From NCBI GenBank assembly GCA_016932295.1, contig JAFGDC010000510.1, positions 1-7,789 on the forward strand: a DNA stretch of 7,789 bases, written 5' to 3'. The DNA is from a candidate division CSSED10-310 bacterium (lineage in GTDB: Bacteria; CSSED10-310; JAFGDC01). The position numbers were made by a program, and so were the translations under genes. Below, piece by piece: positions 1-5,448 of this stretch; position 1 is the stretch's first letter, and each line of letters starts with the position of its first letter. The notes under the pieces are model-generated. The model was not told the origin of the DNA. It saw only the letters and a list, made by a program, of their open reading frames with translations, and made no database searches.

Positions 1-2
1 AC

Positions 3-935
3 CTCCCGTTCGATGGCCACACCATCCTGAACAGCACTCATGCCATGCTTCTTGAGACCATTCCATCATCACTCATCATCGCCGGAGCCGGTGCCATCGG
101 CGTGGAATACGCCCACTATTTCGCCGCCATGGGTGCCCGGGTCACCATCGTGGAAATGCTCGATCATCTCGTTCCGATTGAAGATCCCGACGTCAGCGCC
201 ACCCTCGAAAAAGCGTTCACCAAGCGAAATATAGACCTGCATCTCGGCAGGCGCATCGACAAGGCCGAACCGGAAGGGGCCGGCGTCACCGTCAGCCTCG
301 ACAACGGCGAACAACTCCAGGCCGGAAAACTCCTCGTCTCCATCGGCGTCATACCCAACATCTCCAGCCTGGGCCTGGAAGCAGCCGGCATCCTACTGGA
401 CCGCACCGCCATCGCGGTGGACGATCACTGCCGCACCTCGGTTACTGGCATCTACGCCATCGGTGACGTGACCAGGCCCCCCTGGCTGGCGCACAAAGCC
501 TCCGCCGAAGGCATCATCGCCGCCGAATCCATCGCCGGTCTCGATCCCCACCCGCTTGACTACGATTACATCCCCGCCTGCACCTTCTGCAGTCCTCAAA
601 TCGCCAGCATCGGCCTGACGGAACCTAAAGCACGCGAACGCCACGGCGACGTGAAAATCGGCCGCTTCTTCTTCCGCGCCAACGGACGCGCCCTAGCCGG
701 CGGCGATTACGATGGATTCATCAAAACCATCTTTCACCCGGCCACCGAGGAACTACTGGGCGTCCACATGATCGGTCCCGAAGTCACCGAACTCATCTCC
801 GAGGCATCGGCTTTCAGAACCTTGCAAGCCAAGGGTTCACAGATTCATTCCATCATCCATCCCCATCCGACCCTGGCGGAAGCCTTCCCCGAGGCGGTGG
901 CCGCCGCCTTCGGCACCGCCATCCACGGCGCTTGA
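3..935 (+). CDS. lpd: Dihydrolipoyl dehydrogenase (E3), C-terminal 310 residues; 5' end outside window
   Basis: Flavoprotein disulfide reductase that reoxidises protein-bound dihydrolipoamide with NAD+, serving 2-oxoacid dehydrogenase complexes and/or glycine cleavage in the cytoplasm. The frame is open to the left edge, so the ATG at 45 is internal. The residues before it (LPFDGHTILNSTHAM) match the segment that precedes the NAD domain in this family. Counting from the first full codon (nt 3), the NAD-binding GAGAIG motif is at 28-33, the FAD-contacting YAIGD at 151-155, the AHKASAEG stretch at 163-170, and the dimerisation domain begins near CTFCSPQIASIGLTE (193-207). The C-terminal HPTLAE supplies the His288/Glu293 catalytic pair. 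The N-terminal FAD domain with the redox-active CxxxxC lies upstream and cannot be checked. The stop is one base before lipA, indicating one operon. Other disulfide reductases (mercuric or glutathione reductase) are less likely given the HPTxxE ending and the lipA neighbour. Confidence 0.95.
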   Translation, partial: LPFDGHTILNSTHAMLLETIPSSLIIAGAGAIGVEYAHYFAAMGARVTIVEMLDHLVPIEDPDVSATLEKAFTKRNIDLHLGRRIDKAEPEGAGVTVSLDNGEQLQAGKLLVSIGVIPNISSLGLEAAGILLDRTAIAVDDHCRTSVTGIYAIGDVTRPPWLAHKASAEGIIAAESIAGLDPHPLDYDYIPACTFCSPQIASIGLTEPKARERHGDVKIGRFFFRANGRALAGGDYDGFIKTIFHPATEELLGVHMIGPEVTELISEASAFRTLQAKGSQIHSIIHPHPTLAEAFPEAVAAAFGTAIHGA

Positions 936-936
936 C

Positions 937-1821
937 ATGAACCGGCCGCGAGCGGGACAACGCCGGCCGCCATGGCTGAAGGTCAGGGCCGGCGGCGGAC
1001 CACAGTACGTCAAGGTCCTGAAGAGGCTGCGGCGGGAAGGCTTACACACGGTATGCGAGAGCGCTCGTTGCCCAAACCTGGGTGAATGCTGGGGATGCGG
1101 CACCGCCACCTTCATGATCATGGGGGACCATTGCACCAGGAACTGCCGGTTCTGCGCGGTAACCCACGGCGCTCCCCTGCCGTTGGACAATCGGGAACCG
1201 GAAGCGGTCGCCGGCAGCATCCATGCGTTCGGGCTGCGCTACGCGGTGATCACCTCGGTCACCCGGGACGATCTGCCCGATGGCGGCGCCGCCCATTTCG
1301 CCGCAGTCATCAGCGCCATCCGCACCATCGCTTCGGACTGTCGTATCGAGGTGCTCGTGCCCGACTTCCAGGGTTCCGAGTCAGCGTATCTGCGCCTCCT
1401 GGAATCTCCACCGGACGTCCTGAACCACAACATCGAGACCGTCCCTCGGCTCTACCCCCATGTCCGGCCGGAAGCGGCCTATGACCGCTCCATCCAATTA
1501 CTACAGTGGTTCGCCTCAAGGAACCTGATCACCAAGTCCGGTATCATGGTGGGATTGGGTGAAACTGAAGCCGAACTGACGGCCGTGATGGTCGATCTTG
1601 TGAACGCCGGCTGCGACATCCTCACCATCGGCCAGTACCTCCAACCAAGCCGCGATCACCTGCCGGTGGAGCGGTTCATACCACCCGAGGAATTCGACCG
1701 TTACCGCCGGATCGGGTTGGACGTGGGTTTCACTTCCGTCGTGGCGGGACCGCTGGTGCGCAGCTCCTATCGGGCCGAGGATGCCTACCAGGCAGTCCGG
1801 GACACTCTTGACGGCGAGTAA
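937..1821 (+). CDS. lipA: Lipoyl synthase (radical SAM)
   Basis: Radical SAM enzyme that inserts sulfur at C6 and C8 of protein-bound octanoyl groups to make lipoyl cofactor; cytoplasmic. The 294-residue product is complete and of ordinary family length. The auxiliary 4Fe-4S cluster motif CESARCPNLGEC gives Cys40, Cys45 and Cys51. The radical SAM motif CTRNCRFC gives Cys66, Cys70 and Cys73. The C-terminal RSSY motif (275-278), whose serine ligates the sacrificial auxiliary cluster, is present, as are TSVTRDDLPDGGA and LNHNIETVPRLY. The ATG at 937 is chosen because the family-typical PPWLKV lies 11 residues in. I see no strong ribosome binding site, so translation may depend on ribosomes finishing lpd one base upstream. 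No octanoyltransferase gene (lipB or lipM) is visible, so it is either upstream or elsewhere. All key residues are intact. Confidence 0.97.
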   Translation: MNRPRAGQRRPPWLKVRAGGGPQYVKVLKRLRREGLHTVCESARCPNLGECWGCGTATFMIMGDHCTRNCRFCAVTHGAPLPLDNREPEAVAGSIHAFGLRYAVITSVTRDDLPDGGAAHFAAVISAIRTIASDCRIEVLVPDFQGSESAYLRLLESPPDVLNHNIETVPRLYPHVRPEAAYDRSIQLLQWFASRNLITKSGIMVGLGETEAELTAVMVDLVNAGCDILTIGQYLQPSRDHLPVERFIPPEEFDRYRRIGLDVGFTSVVAGPLVRSSYRAEDAYQAVRDTLDGE

Positions 1822-1847
1822 TCCTCCGCGATCCCGCGCATCTCTAT

Positions 1848-1872
1848 CTGCCTGAATCAACCTCTCGGGCAG
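1848..1872. terminator. Candidate hairpin between convergent lipA and priA
   Basis: CTGCCTGA (1848-1855) pairs with TCGGGCAG (1865-1872), giving an 8-bp stem with one G-U wobble in the + strand RNA and a 9-base loop. It lies in the 71-base gap between the lipA and priA stop codons, where a shared terminator would be expected. No U-tract follows on either strand, so it is not a textbook Rho-independent terminator. An 8-base palindrome CGGCGCCG (1874-1881) follows at once. Confidence 0.3.
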
Positions 1873-1892
1873 CCGGCGCCGAGGCAGCCTTG

Positions 1893-4340
1893 CTACATGA
1901 CATCATAGGGATCGACATCGATGGCCAGCTTGCACTTGTGCTCGCGCTGAATTTCCGCCAGCCGCGCCCGATTGTCCCGCAGATGCGCATGAAGAGCCGG
2001 CCGTGAGACCGAGCGCAGCAGCAATTGCCATTGGTACTCATCCTTTCGCTTGAAGATCGGCGCTGGAGCCGGTCCCATCACCTGGATACGGCGGCTTCCG
2101 GAACGCAGCAGATCGCGCATGGCGGCCGCCGCGGCATAGGCACGTCGGCGGTCGATGTGCCTGATCTTGAGCAACACGAGACTGGTGAACGGCGGCAGCT
2201 TCAGGCGACGCCGCACTGCCAGCTCTTTTTCATAAAACCAGGCCGGCGCATCATCCACCACGGCCTTGACGCTGTAATGCTCGGGATAGAGGCTTTGGAT
2301 CAGGCACAGGCCGGGCTCGTCCCCCCTGCCGGAACGCCCGGCCACCTGGGTCAACAGCGCATATTCCCGTTCCGCGGCGCGGAAATCGGGTAACGCCAGC
2401 ATGGCGTCAGCCGCCACCACACCTACCAACGCCACATTGGGAAAATCATGCCCCTTGGCCACGATCTGCGTACCCAACAGCACCTCGTACTTCCCATCCT
2501 CGAAGTCTTGCAGGAGATGTTGAAATGTGCCGTATCGCCGGACCACGTCGCTGTCAAGGCGAAGCACTCCGGCATCGGGGAAGGTTTCGCGAAATTCCTC
2601 CTCGAGTTTCTGGATCCCCAGACCAAGATAGTTGATCACCTTGCCACCGCAGTTCGGACAGACAGCCGGTGGTTCAGCCGCATACCCGCAGTGATGACAG
2701 AGAACCCTGCCTGCGGTAGCGTGGAAAACCAGTGATACGGAGCAATGGGGACATTCCAGACCGGCCAGGCAATCCTTGCACACCAGGAAGGTCGAATATC
2801 CCCGCCGATTGAGCAGAATGATGACCTGACGGCCGCCGGCAAGTGCGCCGCGAACCGCATCCACAAGGCGCGGCGCCAGGGCGCCGACTGGCTGTTCCGC
2901 TTCCAGCCGGGAACGCATGTCCACCACCTCGAGCGCCGGCAGCGGTCGGGACAAAACCCGCCGGGTGATTCCCAAGCAGATGTACTTGCCGGTCTGAGCA
3001 TTGTAGTACGATTCGACGCTTGGAGTTGCGGAACCAAGCACCACCGGAACGCCGCACATGTACGCGCGCATCACCGCCATGTCCCGGCCGTGATAGAATG
3101 GCTCGTTATCCTGTTTGTATGATCCGTCATGCTCCTCGTCGACGATGAACAGTCCCGGCTCCGGACAGGGCGCGAACACCGCCGATCGAGGGCCGATGAC
3201 AATCCGCAGCTCACCCGCGCGGACTCGGCGCCACTGGTCGTCCCTGTCCCTCGGTCGCATGGCACTGTGCAGAACCGCCACCAAGCCGGGGAACCGTCCC
3301 TTGAATCGCGAGATCATGAGCGGTGTCATGGCGATCTCCGGCACCAGCACGACAGCCTGCCGTCGATTCAGCAGGACTTGCTCGATGAGCTGAAGATACA
3401 CTTCGGTCTTGCCCGAGCCGGTGACGCCGTGAAGCAGGAACGCCTGGTAACCGCCGTTCTCCAGGGAAATCCTGATGGCTTCATACGCACGCCGTTGCTC
3501 CTCCAGCAGTTCCAGGGGAAGCGCGTTCCGAGCCCTGATGGCCACGGTGGGATCCAGCTTGACGGGAACCTCCAGACGCCTGATCCACCCTTTCTGTTCC
3601 AATGTCCGGAGCAGCGGCGCCACGTTGCCGAAAGACGCCCGCAACAATGATATGGGGGCGGGTTGCCCGGAGTTCCGCAACAACGCGAATAACTCCCTCG
3701 TTCGGGCGCTATAGCGGCCGCCCGGCGGCATACGTTCCACCACGGCAGTGAACGCGGCTTCGGTGGCGGCGAACCGCTTCGGCATGGCCACCCGCCGCTC
3801 CTCCACCACGAGGCCGGCAGCGCTCAGTTCCTTCATAAGTGGAGCGATCCTCGGCAGACCGGTCACCTCCTTGATCCTGGCAGCGGTAACCGATGATTCC
3901 ACCACCAGCAGCTCCAGGATAATCCGGGCGTTCTTTTTCATCCTGGTGCAGGCATCACCGTCGGGATATTCGCGGATAAGCTTCGGTGAGGCGTGATAGA
4001 TGTGCTGCTCGGCAGTGTTGCGAAGAGTCGGCAGCGCGGTTCTGAGCACATGTGACCAGTGAGTCGCATAGTACTCGGCCACGGTGCGGGTGAAGCGGAG
4101 CAGTTCCGGGCTCAGGACCTGTTCGTCATCAAGGACCTTCTCGAGGCGTTTGAAATCCCCCGCTTCGCGAGCCAACTCCACCACGTAGCCGGTGATGCGC
4201 CGATGACCGAAGGGCACCAGCACCCGGCGTCCAGGCTCAACATCCTGCGCCAGTTCAGGTGGAACCAGGTAGCTGAACAGCCCGTCCACCGGTGCATCGG
4301 GAACAACCCGCGCAATGAAAACGCCGTCCGTGCCGGTCAT
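1893..4340 (-). CDS. priA: Primosomal protein N' (replication-restart helicase PriA)
   Basis: Superfamily 2 3'-5' DNA helicase that recognises stalled or D-loop forks and starts reloading of the replicative helicase. The 815-residue product is complete. The N-terminal 3'-DNA-binding domain (about 7-100) is followed by two winged-helix-like segments (about 131-184 and 208-258). Then come Walker A GVTGSGKT (305-312), DEEH box (401-404), GSATPS (436-441), GTQIVAKGHDFPN (623-635) and QVAGRSGRG (665-673). Eight cysteines (521, 524, 530, 533, 548, 551, 561, 564) form the paired zinc-binding sites inserted in the helicase core. The C-terminal domain ends DVDPYDVM. It is longer than E. coli PriA (732 residues), mainly because of the extra region before the helicase core, as in Gram-positive-type PriA. 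The sequence after the zinc region reads GLGIQKLEEE where GxGTExxEEE is usual. The start lies three bases after the udg stop, with no clear ribosome binding site, suggesting translational coupling. Confidence 0.97.
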   Translation of the reverse strand: MTGTDGVFIARVVPDAPVDGLFSYLVPPELAQDVEPGRRVLVPFGHRRITGYVVELAREAGDFKRLEKVLDDEQVLSPELLRFTRTVAEYYATHWSHVLRTALPTLRNTAEQHIYHASPKLIREYPDGDACTRMKKNARIILELLVVESSVTAARIKEVTGLPRIAPLMKELSAAGLVVEERRVAMPKRFAATEAAFTAVVERMPPGGRYSARTRELFALLRNSGQPAPISLLRASFGNVAPLLRTLEQKGWIRRLEVPVKLDPTVAIRARNALPLELLEEQRRAYEAIRISLENGGYQAFLLHGVTGSGKTEVYLQLIEQVLLNRRQAVVLVPEIAMTPLMISRFKGRFPGLVAVLHSAMRPRDRDDQWRRVRAGELRIVIGPRSAVFAPCPEPGLFIVDEEHDGSYKQDNEPFYHGRDMAVMRAYMCGVPVVLGSATPSVESYYNAQTGKYICLGITRRVLSRPLPALEVVDMRSRLEAEQPVGALAPRLVDAVRGALAGGRQVIILLNRRGYSTFLVCKDCLAGLECPHCSVSLVFHATAGRVLCHHCGYAAEPPAVCPNCGGKVINYLGLGIQKLEEEFRETFPDAGVLRLDSDVVRRYGTFQHLLQDFEDGKYEVLLGTQIVAKGHDFPNVALVGVVAADAMLALPDFRAAEREYALLTQVAGRSGRGDEPGLCLIQSLYPEHYSVKAVVDDAPAWFYEKELAVRRRLKLPPFTSLVLLKIRHIDRRRAYAAAAAMRDLLRSGSRRIQVMGPAPAPIFKRKDEYQWQLLLRSVSRPALHAHLRDNRARLAEIQREHKCKLAIDVDPYDVM

Positions 4341-4343
4341 GAA

Positions 4344-5093
4344 TCAGGGTACTGGCTTGCCGAGCTTCGCCATGACCAGCTTCATGTCAGCCCAGACGAA
4401 GCGCTTGTTCTCGGGATATCTCAGCAAGGCAGCGGGATGATAGGTGGGCATCACCACGATTCCCTGCAGATCGTGAAAACGACCGCGGAGACGACCCAGG
4501 GGCGCATCGGTCTGCAGCAGATTCTGCGCCGCCGTCCTGCCGAGTGCCACGATCACTTCCGGCTGGATCAGCTCAAGCTGCTTGAGAAGATAAGGCCGGC
4601 AGGCATGCGCCTCCTTGGGGAGGGGTTCGCGATTCTGCGGTGGCCGGCACTTGACAATATTGGTGATATACACTTCCGAGCGTATGAATCCCATTGCCTG
4701 AAGTATCTTGGAGAGCAGTTGTCCGGCGGCGCCGACAAAAGGAACACCCTGGCGGTCCTCCTCGGCGCCGGGTCCCTCGCCAACGAACATCAGGCGGGCC
4801 AGTGGATTGCCGTCGCCGAAGACGACCTTGACCCGCTCCACGTGCAACTCGCATTTCGTGCATGCCGTCACCATCCGTCCCAGTTCCTTCAAATCATCGG
4901 GCAGGTTCATTCCGGGACGTTCATCCACCATCTCCCCTGGGCTTTCGGCAACCATCCCGGCCGCAGCTTCCTGGATTTCTGTGATGCTTCCAGTGGAGGT
5001 CTCTTCGCGCTGGACATACTCAAGCCCAAGAGTTTTCTGGTATTCGAGGTATTTCCTAAGACTCCAACGTACTGCGGCTTCATGCTCTTTCAT
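4344..5093 (-). CDS. udg: Uracil-DNA glycosylase, family 4 (4Fe-4S type)
   Basis: Removes uracil from DNA after cytosine deamination or dUTP misincorporation, the first step of base-excision repair. Numbered from the ATG at 5093 (249 residues), the four Fe-S ligands are Cys78, Cys81, Cys149 and Cys165, spaced as in family 4 enzymes. The uracil-binding motif GEGPGAEED is at 105-113, [12 protein letters not shown] follows, and the C-terminal active-site loop is HPAALLR (219-225). A GTG at 5099 is also in frame, but GGGAG sits about five bases before the ATG and directly against the GTG, so the ATG is preferred. About 75 residues precede the first ligand: a predicted helix ([18 protein letters not shown]) and an acidic linker, absent from the shortest thermophilic members but common in longer homologues. 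It leads a two-gene unit with priA. The early phage SPO1 polymerase annotation of this family is historical. Confidence 0.93.
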   Translation of the reverse strand: MKEHEAAVRWSLRKYLEYQKTLGLEYVQREETSTGSITEIQEAAAGMVAESPGEMVDERPGMNLPDDLKELGRMVTACTKCELHVERVKVVFGDGNPLARLMFVGEGPGAEEDRQGVPFVGAAGQLLSKILQAMGFIRSEVYITNIVKCRPPQNREPLPKEAHACRPYLLKQLELIQPEVIVALGRTAAQNLLQTDAPLGRLRGRFHDLQGIVVMPTYHPAALLRYPENKRFVWADMKLVMAKLGKPVP

Positions 5094-5294
5094 GTTCACT
5101 CCCGCCGATTAGTGTGTCAGATCAAACGGCGATGGGCAAGGGTTGCCACCTGTCCTAAATGCACCACTCATGACTGGGAGGGGTATTCTGCATGCCTCGT
5201 GAACGCATTTCAAGGATACTGGCTCCATCCTCGAAGCAGTGTGCCTGTCAAAAATGGCGAATCGACTTGATTGAAGAACCGATTGGTCGTCGTA

Positions 5295-5320
5295 ATACCT
5301 TGGGTATCTGCGCTTCGCAG
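5295..5320. repeat. Two back-to-back perfect small hairpins
   Basis: ATACC-TTG-GGTAT (5295-5307) is followed without any gap by CTGCG-CTT-CGCAG (5308-5320). Each is a perfect 5-bp stem with a 3-base loop and a total length of 13. A third short inverted repeat, CCGG at 5338-5341 and 5349-5352, lies just beyond. Function is unknown. They could be part of a structured leader, a degraded repeat element or chance. The exact abutment of two equal units is what makes them worth listing. Confidence 0.4.
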
Positions 5321-5404
5321 CATAGAGTACAGGATTCCCGGTATGACTCCGGTGGGAGGATGATGGTGATTGTGTATCGAATGTTACCTGCTATCTCAAA
5401 CTCT

Positions 5405-5435
5405 AACAGTCTCTGGTGGCGGATTGGGGACTGTT
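5405..5435 (-). terminator. Candidate stem-loop just downstream of the kinase stop
   Basis: AACAGTC (5405-5411) and GACTGTT (5429-5435) form a 7-bp inverted repeat around a 17-base spacer, starting 12 bases beyond the kinase stop codon on the - strand. In the kinase transcript it would fold but is followed by AGAGTTTGAG rather than a strong U-tract. It may be a weak or Rho-assisted terminator, or simply part of the CAGTC repeat cluster here. Confidence 0.25.
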
Positions 5436-5448
5436 TTTGGGACTGTTT
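5427..5448. repeat. Short tandem direct repeat overlapping the kinase stop codon
   Basis: GGGACTGTTTTT (5427-5438) is followed immediately by GGGACTGTTT (5439-5448). The second copy overlaps the TAA stop (5447-5449) of the kinase gene, and a third inverted copy of the core (AACAGTC) is at 5405-5411. GGGACTGT/ACAGTCCC-type motifs recall REP-like elements moved by IS200-type Y1 transposases, but no transposase is present, so that link is inference from memory. Confidence 0.5.

Larger units (their letters stand above)
5094..5446. other. Non-coding region between kinase and udg-priA genes
   Basis: This stretch of about 350 bases separates the kinase stop from the udg start. I see no convincing gene. 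The short frames on either strand have no recognisable motif, and one merely runs into the antisense of the kinase end. By my count GC is about 49% over 5221-5400, clearly below the flanking genes (73% in 901-960, for example). It should hold the udg-priA promoter, but I found no clear -35/-10 pair upstream of 5093. It contains small hairpins (5295-5320), an inverted repeat (5405-5435) and a direct repeat at the kinase end (5427-5448). No tRNA-like fold was seen. Confidence 0.6.

Noticed and set aside
45..47. ATG at 45 as the true start of the lpd gene
   Set aside because: The frame is open to the window edge, and the residues before it match the segment preceding the NAD-binding fold, so the gene begins upstream.
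3129..3650. 173-codon open frame on the + strand inside priA
   Set aside because: Antisense to the conserved helicase core; the product is His/Arg/Gln-rich with no motif.
1893..5099. A novel defence or mobile system built from helicase, glycosylase and kinase genes
   Set aside because: PriA and the family 4 glycosylase are ordinary housekeeping proteins with standard motifs. No nuclease, integrase, toxin or repeat array accompanies them, and the kinase is separated by a long gap.
5094..5200. Sigma-70-type promoter upstream of udg on the - strand
   Set aside because: A TTGCCC with 17-base spacing reaches only CACACT, a poor -10 match. Another spacing gives ACTAAT at 20 bases. Neither is convincing.
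4059..5270. 403-codon open frame on the + strand across the priA start, all of udg and part of the gap
   Set aside because: It lies antisense to two genes with clear family motifs. Its translation has no recognisable domain and it bridges coding and non-coding DNA, as expected of a GC-rich mirror frame.
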